DNA of 64,000 nt from Ensifer sp. WSM1721 (GTDB lineage: Bacteria; Pseudomonadota; Alphaproteobacteria; Rhizobiales; Rhizobiaceae): positions 186,001-250,000 of the forward strand of contig NZ_CP165784.1 of the NCBI RefSeq assembly GCF_000513895.2. The letters are read 5' to 3'. This document shows, piece by piece, positions 18,501 through 26,876 of this stretch. Under the pieces are notes generated by a model. That model saw only the letters and a list, made by a program, of their open reading frames with translations, had not been told where the DNA came from and did not search any database. The first letter of the stretch is position 1. Every line of letters starts with the position of its first letter. The position numbers and the translations under genes are program-made.

Positions 18501-20621
18501 CATGACGAGCTCGAGCTCTACGAAACCTTGCTCACCAGGGTGGAGAGCGACGACCGCGTCTCGCGCAAGCGTCTCGAACGGCTGAAGGAGGGCCTGCAGG
18601 AGCGGCTCGAGGCGCTCTCGACCCGCAAGGACGATCTGCTGACGATCGCCGAAATCGGCGTCGACCAGATCATCGTCGACGAGGCTCAGGAGTTCAGGAA
18701 ACTCTCGTATGCCACCAACATGTCGACGCTGAAGGGCGTCGATCCGAACGGCTCTCAGCGTGCCTGGGATATCTATGTAAAGTCGCGCTTCATCGAGACG
18801 AAGAACCCCGGCCGCGCACTGGTGCTGGCCTCCGGCACGCCGATCACCAATACGCTAGGAGAAATGTTCACCGTGCAGCGGCTGATGGACCAATCCGCGT
18901 TGATGGAACGGGGCCTGCACGAATTCGACGCCTGGGCCTCGACCTTCGGCGACACCACGACGGAGCTCGAACTCCAGCCGTCGGGCAGATACAAGCCGGT
19001 TTCGCGCTTCGCAAGCTTCGTCAATGTGCCGGAGCTGATTGCGATGTTCCGCTCGTTTGCGGACGTGGTGATGCCGGAGGACCTGCGCCGCTATGTGAAG
19101 GTGCCCGACATCTCGACGGGCAAGCGCCAGATCGTCACCTCCAGGCCGACCGCAGCCTTCAAGCGTTACCAGACGGTGCTCGACGCCCGCATCAAGGCGA
19201 TCGAGGAACGCGACCGGCCGGCGGAGCCGGGCGACGACATTCTGCTCTCCGTCATCACCGATGGACGGCATGCGGCGATCGACCTGCGCCTGGTCGACGC
19301 CGATAATGACAATGAGCCGGAGAACAAGCTGAACAGCCTGATCGCCAATGCCTTGCGGATCTGGAAGGAGACGGCCGAGCGAACTTACGTCCGCGCGGAC
19401 GGCAAGCTGTTTGAGCTTCCTGGAGCGGCGCAGATGATCTTTTCGGATCTCGGCACGATCAGCGTCGAGAAGACGCGGGGCTTCTCCGTCTATCGCTGGA
19501 TCCGCGACGAGCTCGTCCGCCTCGGCGTGCCGGCATCGGAAATCGCCTTCATGCAGGACTACAGGAAGGCGGAGACCAAGCAGCGGCTGTTCGGCGACGT
19601 GCGCGCCGGCAAGGTCAGATTTTTGATCGGCTCTTCAGACACGATGGGCACGGGAGTCAACGCGCAACTGCGGCTGAAGGCGCTGCATCATCTCGACGTG
19701 CCTTGGCTCCCTTCGCAGATCGAGCAGCGCGAGGGCCGGATCGTCCGCCAGGGCAACCAGCATGACGAGGTCGATATCTTCGCCTACGCCACAGAGGGCT
19801 CGCTCGACGCGACGATGTGGCAGAACAACGAACGCAAGGCCCGCTTCATTGCCGCAGCGCTCTCCGGTGACACCTCGATTCGCCGGCTGGAAGATCTGGG
19901 CGAGGGACAGGCCAACCAGTTTGCCATGGCCAAGGCCATTGCGTCGGGCGACGAGCGGCTGATGCAAAAGGCAGGGCTGGAGGCCGATATCGCCCGCTTG
20001 GAACGTCTGCGCGCCGCCCATGAAGACGACCTCTTCGCCGTGCGCCGGCAAATCCGCGACGCCGAACGCGAGATCGAGACGGCAACCCGGCGGATCGGTG
20101 ACATCGGCAAGGACCTGGAGCGGCTGGTTCCCACATCGGGCGATGCCTTCACAATGACGGTGACGGGCAAGCCGTACTCGGAGCGCAAGGATGCCGGCCG
20201 GGCGCTGATGAAGGAGATCCTCACCCTCGTCCAGCTCCAACAAGAGGCCGAACGTCACATCGCCTCTATCGGCGGGTTCTCCCTCGTCTATGCGGGCGAG
20301 CGTTTCGGGAAGGACGGCTACCGTTACCAGACGGCGCTGCAGCGAACGGGCGCGACCCAAGAGATCGACCTTGCCGTGACCGTCACGCCGCTCGGCGCCG
20401 TCTCACGGCTCGAGCATGCGATCGGCGGCTTCGAAGGCGAGCGGGAGCGGCTTTTCCAGCGGCTCGAGGATTCTAGCCGTCGTATCGCCTCCTACCAGTC
20501 GCGGCAAGGTGGTTCCTTCGCCTTCGCCGCCGAGCTGACGGAAAAACGCCGGCAACTCAGCGCGGTAGAGAAGACGCTTGCGGACGATCTAAATCGCGGC
20601 GACAGCCGCAAGGTCGCCTGA
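15507..20621 (+). CDS. Methylase-helicase fusion (DarB-like anti-restriction type)
   Basis: A 1704-aa cytoplasmic protein, intact. An N-terminal low-complexity Ala/Pro stretch is followed by an adenine-N6 methyltransferase domain: SAM motif ILEPGIGTG near 200 and catalytic NPPF near 265. The C-terminal half is an SF2 (SNF2-like) helicase: GAGKT at about 900, DEAQ near 1058, and the arginine-finger motif EQREGRIVRQGNQ near 1405. A coiled-coil tail runs from about 1490 to 1700. The same architecture is known from phage P1 DarB, which protects DNA entering a host from type I restriction; proteins of this size are standard on rhizobial plasmids. The role here is inferred from architecture and from the ArdC-like neighbour. 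ATG 15507 follows AGGAG. Confidence 0.88.
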   Translation: MAHDDPFTLDLFGSSALSSGFSLGVTAFGGFAPGAAHGSDNDDDPDPAPPAPAPAMPLASPRKNAVRGEGIRANFYLDAGNRGLPASWKERAKTNVAAILLAGEIEKQDRAATREEQAKLVRFTGFGAGELANGMFRRPGELDFRAEWDDLGSSLESAVSESDYASLARCTQYAHFTPEFIIRAIWAGLLRLGWRGGRILEPGIGTGLFAALMPEAYRNNAHVTGVELDPVTARIVRLLQPKTRIIEGDFARTELAPIYDLAIGNPPFSDRTVRSDRNYRSLGLRLHDYFIARSVDLLKPGALAAFVTSSGTMDKVDATARKHIAKTADLIAAIRLPEGSFRRDAGTDVVVDLLFFRKRKAGEPEGDSSWLDLEEVRGITEDEGAIRVNRWFARHPDFVLGDHALTSGPFGETNTCRPRAGVDLETALKAAISLLPEDLYDGEPAEIDIDLEDDLSELADLRPASEKVREGSFFIDARHGLMQMVDGATVEVKARKGRSADGLPEKHVRIIRKLIPIRDAVRDVLKAQELDRPWKEAQVRLRIAWSSFVRDFGPINHTKVSIAEDPETGEVRETHRRPNLQPFLDDPDCWLVASTEDYDLETDTAKPGPILSERVIAPPAPPVITSAADALAVVLNERGHVDLDHIAELVHRDVDAVIGELGQAIFQNPADGAWQTADAYLSGHVRDKLKVAEAAAALDPAYERNVGALTEVQPADLRPSEITARLGSPWIPASDVAAFVKETMGAEIRIHHMPELASWTVEARQLGYMAAGSSEWGTDRRHAGELIADALNSRVPQIFDTVRDGDSERRVLNVVDTEAAKEKLTKIKTAFQTWVWSDPDRTDRLARVYNDRFNNIAPRKFDGAHLKLPGASTAFTLYPHQKRGIWRIIASGSTYLAHAVGAGKTMTMAAAIMEQRRLGLIAKAMLVVPGHCLAQAAREFLALYPNARILVADETNFSKDKRRRFLSRAATATWDAIIITHSAFRFIGIPSVFEQQMIHDELELYETLLTRVESDDRVSRKRLERLKEGLQERLEALSTRKDDLLTIAEIGVDQIIVDEAQEFRKLSYATNMSTLKGVDPNGSQRAWDIYVKSRFIETKNPGRALVLASGTPITNTLGEMFTVQRLMDQSALMERGLHEFDAWASTFGDTTTELELQPSGRYKPVSRFASFVNVPELIAMFRSFADVVMPEDLRRYVKVPDISTGKRQIVTSRPTAAFKRYQTVLDARIKAIEERDRPAEPGDDILLSVITDGRHAAIDLRLVDADNDNEPENKLNSLIANALRIWKETAERTYVRADGKLFELPGAAQMIFSDLGTISVEKTRGFSVYRWIRDELVRLGVPASEIAFMQDYRKAETKQRLFGDVRAGKVRFLIGSSDTMGTGVNAQLRLKALHHLDVPWLPSQIEQREGRIVRQGNQHDEVDIFAYATEGSLDATMWQNNERKARFIAAALSGDTSIRRLEDLGEGQANQFAMAKAIASGDERLMQKAGLEADIARLERLRAAHEDDLFAVRRQIRDAEREIETATRRIGDIGKDLERLVPTSGDAFTMTVTGKPYSERKDAGRALMKEILTLVQLQQEAERHIASIGGFSLVYAGERFGKDGYRYQTALQRTGATQEIDLAVTVTPLGAVSRLEHAIGGFEGERERLFQRLEDSSRRIASYQSRQGGSFAFAAELTEKRRQLSAVEKTLADDLNRGDSRKVA

Positions 20622-20643
20622 TGCGCGGGTTCGCACTGGCGCT

Positions 20644-20751
20644 GGATGTGTTGGTTTGAATGCGGTGCAGCATGCACATAGCTGCATTGCACAATAAATG
20701 GTTTGCCTTTGGTCAAAAAACGGGCAATGTGCCTGCAGCTGATGCACATGG
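20644..20751. repeat. Cluster of TGCA-centred inverted repeats
   Basis: Within 108 bases between the convergent methylase-helicase and hipA genes, TGCA occurs repeatedly. There are two imperfect dyads: GTGCA-3-TGCAC at 20665-20677, and ATGTGC-11-GCACAT at 20729-20751. The first differs from a tra box only by a 3-base instead of 4-base spacer. This may be a protein-binding region or the head of a short transcript ending at the terminator downstream. Confidence 0.4.
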
Positions 20752-20819
20752 CGGTTTTCCTCCCAGTGCCGCCGCACCAGCTGTTCCCCTCTGGAGGTTT
20801 TAATTACCTTCACACTTCA

Positions 20820-20851
20820 AGGGCCGCGGTTTCCGCTGGCCCTCTTTTTTT
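20820..20851 (+). terminator. Rho-independent terminator
   Basis: AGGGCC (20820-20825) pairs with GGCCCT (20838-20843), with further GC pairing in the loop, followed by C and seven T residues. It is correctly oriented for plus-strand transcripts. It lies 200 bases beyond the methylase-helicase stop, so it ends either that transcript or an unidentified short RNA starting in the TGCA-rich region. Confidence 0.75.
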
Positions 20852-20948
20852 GTCCTCTGTATCTCAGCGCTTCCCGGCCAGCTCAGCGTTAGGTGCGACG
20901 AGCTCCCGCCGCTTGAGGCCGATCGCGTTTGGGGTTCGGGCACAATCC

Positions 20949-22304
20949 TCAAGAGCCGAGCAGCCAACCGCCACCGCGCTCGATATAGGCGTCGCGTGTC
21001 TTGATCCCGTCGGGAAGCGGCATTGCGAAAGCGGTCAGCAGCTCATCGATATTGTGTGCGATCAGGTCGGCAAAGCGCTTTAGGCCAAGGCGATCGAGCC
21101 TGGGCAGTTCGGCGGCAAGCCCTTTTGAGAGTCTTGCCGTCAGGCTTTTTGTGAGGCGCGTTTGTGCGCCAGGGGATGCAATCCCGAGCGCGTTCAGAAA
21201 TGCGGCAAAATCAGCCAGTCCAAGATCATCCAGTTTTGTGGTATCGCCGATGGTGAAGGCAAAGAGATCGGTCAGATTGGGATCGAGCCTCGTCGGCATC
21301 AGATCATAGCGTGGAGAAATACGGATCCGGCCTCCCCGGTCGTAGAGGAGCGCAAAGTTCTTGGCGTGACCATCGACATTGCCGATCATGAGATCGAACA
21401 GGACGGCCGCGATGAAGCGCTGCTTTTCCGCTGCGGGATCGACCGTTGCGTCGAGGATCCGGTTTATGGCTTGGGTGTCAAAACGCCGGCCTTCCCGGCC
21501 GTGACGTTCGTATTTCAGGGACGGTGGAAGGCCAAGTGCCTGGGCGAAATCCTCCTGATGGATCCTGACGATCTTGTTCTCGGCATTCAGCCGCCTGTCG
21601 AAACGCTCGATCACCAGGGCTTCGACGCCATTGAAGTTGACGACGTTCGCCTGCGCGGTCTCGAAGCCGAGCTCTCTCGAAAGTAGAAGCGCCTCGAATT
21701 CCAGCCTCGGGTCCTGCGGATGCTCCTGGTCCGGGACCTTGATGATGTGGGTGGTGGGAGCGCCCGAGCCGGGGATGGGTTCGGCATAGCTTCCGTCGGG
21801 AAGGATCGTGACCGCGATCTTGCTTTGAACGCCGGCGAGCGGTGACGGATCTTCGGCGCCTTCCGGAAGACGCTGACGCCTGTGCAGCGAGCCAATGATG
21901 GCGTTCAGCCGATCGTCATCGATTTTCCTGTAGTCGACGTCGTAGTCGCCGGGCACCTTGACGGGCGGGGCTCCGAGAGGCAGCACCGAGATCGCGCCCG
22001 CGCAATCCTTTCCGAGATAGAAGAGAAGGCCTGCGACATCGCTGCGGGCCAGTCCCTCGCGATCCATGACGAGCTGCAGGATGCCGTCCCGCTCCTGAAG
22101 AAGGTTATCGAAAAAGGGCCGGGCCCTGTTGTCGTCGAAGGCTCCGCTTGCGAGGGGAAAGGACAGCGAAAGCGGAAAGGCGTTCGGATCCTCGAGATAG
22201 CTGGCCGCGTAGGCGAAGGCCAATCCACCGTCCTCATCCCTCACGAGGTTGCCGATGGGATTGGCAAACCCGTCCAGCCTGACGTCGAGCGCGATCATAT
22301 CCAT
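20949..22304 (-). CDS. hipA: HipA-type kinase toxin
   Basis: A 451-aa protein. The N-terminal HipA subdomain (about 1-110, LAFAYAASYLEDPNAFPLS) is followed by the kinase core: LSPLAGVQSKIAVTI near 150 (glycine-rich/ATP-loop region), IIKVPDQEH near 185 and the catalytic/metal motif IGNVDGHAKNFALLYD near 300, with ISPRYDLMPT after it. Family members phosphorylate cytoplasmic targets such as glutamyl-tRNA synthetase and cause growth arrest when free of HipB. ATG 22304 is chosen because hipB ends four bases upstream; the longer frame overlapping hipB is not used. All key residues look present, so the toxin should be active. Confidence 0.9.
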   Translation of the reverse strand: MDMIALDVRLDGFANPIGNLVRDEDGGLAFAYAASYLEDPNAFPLSLSFPLASGAFDDNRARPFFDNLLQERDGILQLVMDREGLARSDVAGLLFYLGKDCAGAISVLPLGAPPVKVPGDYDVDYRKIDDDRLNAIIGSLHRRQRLPEGAEDPSPLAGVQSKIAVTILPDGSYAEPIPGSGAPTTHIIKVPDQEHPQDPRLEFEALLLSRELGFETAQANVVNFNGVEALVIERFDRRLNAENKIVRIHQEDFAQALGLPPSLKYERHGREGRRFDTQAINRILDATVDPAAEKQRFIAAVLFDLMIGNVDGHAKNFALLYDRGGRIRISPRYDLMPTRLDPNLTDLFAFTIGDTTKLDDLGLADFAAFLNALGIASPGAQTRLTKSLTARLSKGLAAELPRLDRLGLKRFADLIAHNIDELLTAFAMPLPDGIKTRDAYIERGGGWLLGS

Positions 22305-22308
22305 GCGG

Positions 22309-22899
22309 CTATCGTGGCTCAGCGAATATCGAGATGCCGGCGGCATGCGCGACTTTGAGAACCTTCTGGAACTCAAGCGTCGCCTTGCCGTTCTCGAGCT
22401 CGGATATGAAGCGTCGCCCGACGCCCGCGAGATCGGCAAACTCCTGTTGCGAAAGCTTCCGCTCTTCCCGGGCTTTTCTGACGATATGGCCCAAGTCGGC
22501 GGTCGAGACGATTTCCGCAGCATGATGCCGTCTGTCGTCGGCCTTTGCCTTCGTCCGATAAGGCTCTTGTTCGTGAGGCACGGGAGAGAGAGGCTTGGGA
22601 AGCCCGAAGTGCTGCGTTTCCACACCAAGGTTTGGCATCTCGACTGATGGAAGCTTGAAGGCGGTCGCGGACTTCAAAGCCTCCGTCGCCAGTCTGACTG
22701 ATGGAATATCGACGCTCTTCAGCGTATCCGTCAGGCTCTTGGACATGGCCGAGATGTCGCGAAGAGCTTTCGTTCCCGCATGAAGATCCGCCAGTTTCAC
22801 CTGATCGCGCAAAGCCTCGGACAGAGGCGATTGCGCCAGAAGTCTGGCGACATCAGTCGCCTTCTTCAAAGATGGGATCTTGTCGCTCTGATCGCTCAT
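22309..22899 (-). CDS. hipB: HipB-type antitoxin with long N-terminal extension
   Basis: A 196-aa protein. The C-terminal 65 residues form an XRE/HTH-3 domain (IVRKAREERKLSQQEFADLA ... ISELENGKATLEFQKVLKVA). Residues 1-125 are an Ala/Leu/Ser-rich helical extension (LLAQSPLSEALRDQVKLADL) not found in E. coli HipB, which is about 88 aa. It should bind and neutralise HipA and repress the hipBA promoter. The start ATG 22899 has AGGAG upstream, and that ribosome binding site lies inside the first palindromic operator. It forms a two-gene operon with hipA. Confidence 0.85.
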   Translation of the reverse strand: MSDQSDKIPSLKKATDVARLLAQSPLSEALRDQVKLADLHAGTKALRDISAMSKSLTDTLKSVDIPSVRLATEALKSATAFKLPSVEMPNLGVETQHFGLPKPLSPVPHEQEPYRTKAKADDRRHHAAEIVSTADLGHIVRKAREERKLSQQEFADLAGVGRRFISELENGKATLEFQKVLKVAHAAGISIFAEPR

Positions 22900-22903
22900 G
22901 TCT

Positions 22904-23051
22904 GCTCCTGTACGGGAACATAATCGAGCCGAAGCGCAATTGCAATAGCAGCTGCTCCCGAACGGGTGCAGGCACCCAAGGTGCTGCTACCGAACGGGAG
23001 CACATCGCGTCTGGTTGCCCGCAAGCGGGGCCTTTGATCCCGAACGGGAGC
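22904..23051 (-). promoter_or_regulatory. hipBA operator array, four palindromes
   Basis: Four 16-bp copies of GCTCCCGNACGGGAGC: 22904-22919 (GCTCCTGTACGGGAAC), 22954-22969 (GCTCCCGAACGGGTGC), 22986-23001 (GCTACCGAACGGGAGC) and 23036-23051 (GATCCCGAACGGGAGC). Start-to-start spacing is 50, 32 and 50 bp. The first overlaps the hipB ribosome binding site. This is the expected place and form for autorepression by HipB or HipAB. Confidence 0.85.
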
Positions 23052-23156
23052 GAGGCAGGCATGAGCTGGGCTTTTCAGGCCTTACGCTATTGAGGTCCAG
23101 TCGAGTCTGATATCAAGGCATGGCGCACTGTGCGTCAGCCAACCAACGATAGCAGA

Positions 23157-23354
23157 TCAACGCCGCTTGCCGTGATGCCGGGCGCGCCGGCGCAGGGCGC
23201 GGCTTGCTCGCGCACCAGCCCGAGATAGCTGCTCCACTTCGAGCGGCCCGGATGGAAGCGCCTCTCCCTTGCGCACGGTCATCACGCGCGGCGCCTCGCT
23301 CGTAACGGCGGTCAGCACGGCAATCAGTTCGGCATGGGCAAGCGCGTTCTTCAA
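23157..23354 (-). pseudogene. NUDIX hydrolase, N-terminal fragment
   Basis: About 42 codons (AHAELIAVLTAVTSEAPRVM, then VRKGEALPSGPLEVE) resemble the N-terminus of rhizobial NUDIX hydrolases, but the sequence then turns into Arg/Ala-rich nonsense. The Nudix box itself is absent, so no activity is possible. The start lies near 23350 (TTG or ATG alternatives), facing the ParB-like gene. It is probably a stub left by recombination. Confidence 0.55.
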
Positions 23355-23684
23355 AGGCGGGCGGTCCTTTCATGGGGTCTTTGGGCTCTGTTGCTGAGTA
23401 GCAGAGATTGGGAGGGGAGAAACAGAAATTCTCATGGAAGAAAGAAGGAAGCGGTCGCAAAGCGGTCTTCCCGTCGACGCGTGACCGCTCAACCGCGTGC
23501 TCCGCATCCCGGCCGCTTGCGCTGCGCAGGGCTGATGGCCCCGCTTGCGCGTCGCAGCAGGGCCGCTCGCGCGCAGTTGCGCCGGAAAGCCCGCTTTCGC
23601 GGTCCGGGAATTTGTCTTCGCAAGAAACTGAAGACAGGAAGAGCAGCAGACGCGCTGCTCCGCACCGACCAAAGGAGCTTTCCC

Positions 23685-25430
23685 ATGCAGATCCTGAAAC
23701 TCGATCCCCGTGCGCTCAAGGACAATCCCGACGGCGCCCGCCGCTCGAAATCGTCCCCGCAGGCCGACGCGCTGTTGCTGGCCACCGTCAAGTCCGTCGG
23801 CATCATCCAGCCGCCGGTGGTCTCACCCGAGATCGACGGCGGCAACGGCTTCGTCATCCAGGCCGGCCACCGCCGCGTGCGCCAGGCGATCGCCGCCGGC
23901 CTCGACGAGATCGAGGTCCTGGTCGCGGACGCCGTCAATGACAATGGCGCCATGCGCTCGATGATCGAGAATGTCGCTTTCGAACCGCTCAACCCCGTCG
24001 ACCAGTGGCGCGGCATCGAACGGCTCGTCGCACTCGGCTGGACCGAGGAGGCGATCGGCGTGGCGCTGGCGCTGCCGGTCCGCCAGATCAGGAAACTCCG
24101 GCTGCTCGCCAATGTGCTGCCCGCCATGCTCGAGCAGATGGCGAGAGGCGACATGCCCAACGAGCAGCAGCTGCGCACGATCGCCGCCGCGTTGCTCGAG
24201 GAGCAGAAAGAAGTCTGGAAGGCGAACAAGCCGAAGAAGGGCGACACCGCCGCCTGGTGGCAGATTGCCAACGCGCTCAGCAAGACCCGCATGTATGCCC
24301 GCGATGCCAGTTTCGGCGACGATCTGCGTGAGGCCTATGGCATCGAATGGGCCGAGGACATGTTCGGCCCGGCCGACGAGGACAATCGCTACACCACCAA
24401 TGTCGAGGCCTTTCTCGGCGCCCAGCAGGAATGGATGACGAGCAACCTTCCGAAGAAGGGCGCGATCGTCGAGGTCAACAATTGGGGCCAGCCGGAATTG
24501 CCGAAGAAGGCGGAGCGCGTCTATGGCAAGCCGGGCAAGGGCGACCACACCGGCATGTATCTCGACCGCGACGGCAAGGTGCAGACCGTCCACTACCGCA
24601 TGCCAGAGCCAAAGGCGGCCGCTGGCAAGACCGCTTCTGCCGGCAATTCATCGGCCGATGTCGGCGGTGACGCGGTGGCTGGCGCCAAGTCCCGTCCGGA
24701 CGTGACCCAGAAGGGCCACGACATGATCGGCGATTTCCGCACCGACGCGCTGCACGAGGCGCTCGGCCGAGCGCCGATCGAGGACGACACGCTGATGGCG
24801 CTGCTCGTGCTGGCCTTGGCCGGCCTCAATGTCCGGGTCGATTCCGGCGCGAACGACCATGTGTTCGGCCCTAAGCGTTTCAAGCGCCATGCGGCGCGGC
24901 TCCTCGACCAGGACGGACGCCTCTCCTTCGACCTGGAGACGGTGCGAGTTGCTGCGCGCGCCATGCTGGTCGAGGTTCTCTCATGCCGGCGCGGCATGTC
25001 GAACAGCGGTGTCGTCGCCCGTATTGCCGGCGAGGCGATCGGCGCGGACGGATACCTCCCGAACATGGGGACGGAAGACTTTCTCCTGTGCCTTTCGCGA
25101 CAGGCGCTCGAGACCGCAGCCAGGGAGGTCAGGCTGCAGCCGCAGCCGCGGGTCCGCGACACGCGGACAGCGCTCGTCGAGCACTTCAAGGGCGAAGCGA
25201 CCTTCATCCACCCTGCCGCGCTGTTCGCGCCCGACCCGCGCGAGATCGCCGATCTGATCGGCCATGCCGACGCCGAGGAGCCGGCCGCCGATGATGACGC
25301 CGCCGATGATGACGCCGACAGCGGTGACACCGGGCCGATCCCTGTCGTCGACACCGACGGCACGTCGGGCGACGCGCCGAACGAAACGCCGGAGGAGCTT
25401 GAGGCGGCCTACGGCATCGCGGCGGAATAG
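23685..25430 (+). CDS. ParB/RepB-type nuclease-domain protein
   Basis: A 581-aa protein. The N-terminal ParB domain (about 1-110) includes the signature GHRRVRQAI near 62 and ENVAFEPLNPVDQWRGIERL near 95-115; a helix-turn-helix-like part follows (WTEEAIGVALALPVRQIRKL). The middle is variable, residues 345-545 form a second conserved domain, and the C-terminus is a very acidic DDDAADDDAD tail. Proteins of this kind bind DNA and are linked to partitioning or plasmid maintenance; it is not the RepB of a repABC operon. ATG 23685 follows AAAGGAG. The much longer open frame upstream (from 23334) is not protein-like and is left out. Confidence 0.85.
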   Translation: MQILKLDPRALKDNPDGARRSKSSPQADALLLATVKSVGIIQPPVVSPEIDGGNGFVIQAGHRRVRQAIAAGLDEIEVLVADAVNDNGAMRSMIENVAFEPLNPVDQWRGIERLVALGWTEEAIGVALALPVRQIRKLRLLANVLPAMLEQMARGDMPNEQQLRTIAAALLEEQKEVWKANKPKKGDTAAWWQIANALSKTRMYARDASFGDDLREAYGIEWAEDMFGPADEDNRYTTNVEAFLGAQQEWMTSNLPKKGAIVEVNNWGQPELPKKAERVYGKPGKGDHTGMYLDRDGKVQTVHYRMPEPKAAAGKTASAGNSSADVGGDAVAGAKSRPDVTQKGHDMIGDFRTDALHEALGRAPIEDDTLMALLVLALAGLNVRVDSGANDHVFGPKRFKRHAARLLDQDGRLSFDLETVRVAARAMLVEVLSCRRGMSNSGVVARIAGEAIGADGYLPNMGTEDFLLCLSRQALETAAREVRLQPQPRVRDTRTALVEHFKGEATFIHPAALFAPDPREIADLIGHADAEEPAADDDAADDDADSGDTGPIPVVDTDGTSGDAPNETPEELEAAYGIAAE

Positions 25431-25527
25431 CCGACCGCCTTTTCCCTCCCGGATGACGATCGCCGCCGGCCGCCCCGGCGGCGCTTTTGTTTCCATGAAC
25501 CGCAGAACCAGAACTGGAGGCTTTCTC

Positions 25528-25986
25528 ATGTCTGCGTCCCTGATCTTCGATCTCGCCCCGATCGGCTCACTCGTGTCCTGGTGGGACGGCACACCCCGCC
25601 CGCCGGAACGTTTCCATAAGAAGCTCGCTGCCTGGCAAACCAGGAACAGCCAAGGCCGGCTTATCCGCAAGGAAGGGCCGCGCAAGCTCGGCAGCTGTAC
25701 GTCGCCGGGCTATTTTACCCTTCATCAGGAGGACATCGGCGGCAGGTCCACCATCCTCGCGACCCTCCACCGGACATTCGGGCTCGACTCCGATTTCGCC
25801 TTCAAGGTCCTCGAGCGCCCACCGCTCGGCGCGGTTCGCATCTTCGATCGCGCCGGCGAGGCGCGCGAGCTCCTCCATCTCGCCGAGGCCTGGCTGCGGT
25901 CTCACCGCTACCCGAGCGCCGTGCTCGAGGAGGTGATGCCCGACGAGGCAGCCGCAGAGGCTGACCACGGGGGGACCGCACCATGA
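25528..25986 (+). CDS. Conserved plasmid hypothetical protein
   Basis: A 152-aa soluble protein (SASLIFDLAPIGSLVSWWDG, then GRLIRKEGPRKLGSCTSPGY) with no catalytic motif that I recognise. ATG 25528 follows TGGAGG. It overlaps the next gene by four bases (ATGA at 25983), so the two are translationally coupled. It comes 97 bases after the ParB-like gene, a constant neighbour of this family on rhizobial plasmids as far as I recall. Confidence 0.7.
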   Translation: MSASLIFDLAPIGSLVSWWDGTPRPPERFHKKLAAWQTRNSQGRLIRKEGPRKLGSCTSPGYFTLHQEDIGGRSTILATLHRTFGLDSDFAFKVLERPPLGAVRIFDRAGEARELLHLAEAWLRSHRYPSAVLEEVMPDEAAAEADHGGTAP

Positions 25987-26876
25987 ATACGATCCCCATC
26001 CCCTCGCAAACTCGGGAGGTCTGCACCGACGAGATTGCTGGCGTGGAATTCGGCCGCGCCGCCGACGGCATGGCCGTTGCGCGCGTCGGCGATCTTGTCT
26101 TCGCCATGCTGCCATCCCGCGCTGGCCGGCATCTGCTGGCCAGCGCCTGGCGGGTTTCGCGGCCGCTTGCCGAGCTCAGGCGCGACGATTTCTATTCGTA
26201 CCATGGTTCGATTGGGGATGAAGCGGCCTTCCGCGAGCGCATGATCGAGCAGGCCGAACATCGCCGTGAGCTCCGGGGACTTGGGCGCCAGACCGTCCGC
26301 ATCACCTGCAACACGCCGTGGGGCCCATCGCAAGGCGCCACGCTCTATGCGGAGGGCGTTGTTTCCCACACGACGGCGGGGCATGGCGGTTTTTGTCTTT
26401 CGCCCGATCGAAACGCGAGCGTCGTTCCGGCACTCAGAACACCCGGGGGATGGTACGAAGAGGATGCCTAATGGGCCATTGTCGCGCTCACCTTCCCAAA
26501 CCTCTTTACCTCCTACGAGCGCAGATGCGCCGATGAAACCGTCCGGAACAGCTGGCCGGAGGTTTGGGAGACGATTTACGGGCGTGCGCTGTTGCCCGGT
26601 CAATCCAGGACGAAAGATCGGCTCGAATTTGAACGGCTGCATGTCGATGACTGGGTGGTGATTTCGGCGATCCATTCCGAACATCACCCCGACATGACGG
26701 AAGTGATCGCCACGCGCGGCGGCAAGCGTGACGAAAAATCAGGCGAAGCGCGCTTCCTTGTGCCCCGCGACGATTACGCCCGGCGCCACCGCGTCGGCTT
26801 CGTCATCGATCCGAACCGTCACGCCGCCTATGACGGTCCTTCGAGTTTTGTCGGCTGGCAGGGGAGGACCGTGTGA
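25983..26876 (+). pseudogene. DUF7007 protein split by an in-frame TAA
   Basis: The first 162 codons (to GWYEEDA) end at TAA 26469-26471. The same frame then continues without interruption (WAIVALTFPNLFTSYERRCA, FERLHVDDWVVISAIHSEHH) to TGA at 26874. No frameshift is needed, only one nonsense codon, most simply GAA changed to TAA. Restored length is about 297 aa. Function of this domain is unknown. Bases 26061-26857 recur in inverted orientation at 62800-63596 with the same TAA. The downstream half could be translated separately only from weak starts. Confidence 0.75.
26061..26857 (+). repeat. 797-bp inverted duplicate, copy 1
   Basis: The segment matches the reverse complement of 62800-63596. 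Only a few substitutions are visible, near 26815-26840. Its left edge lies in codon 27 of the DUF7007 gene and its right edge seven codons before that gene's end. Outside these limits the two loci differ. Confidence 0.9.

Noticed and set aside
23334..23684. N-terminal extension of the ParB-like gene
   Set aside because: The frame is open, but the sequence is Arg/Ala-rich without protein character, and AAAGGAG marks ATG 23685.
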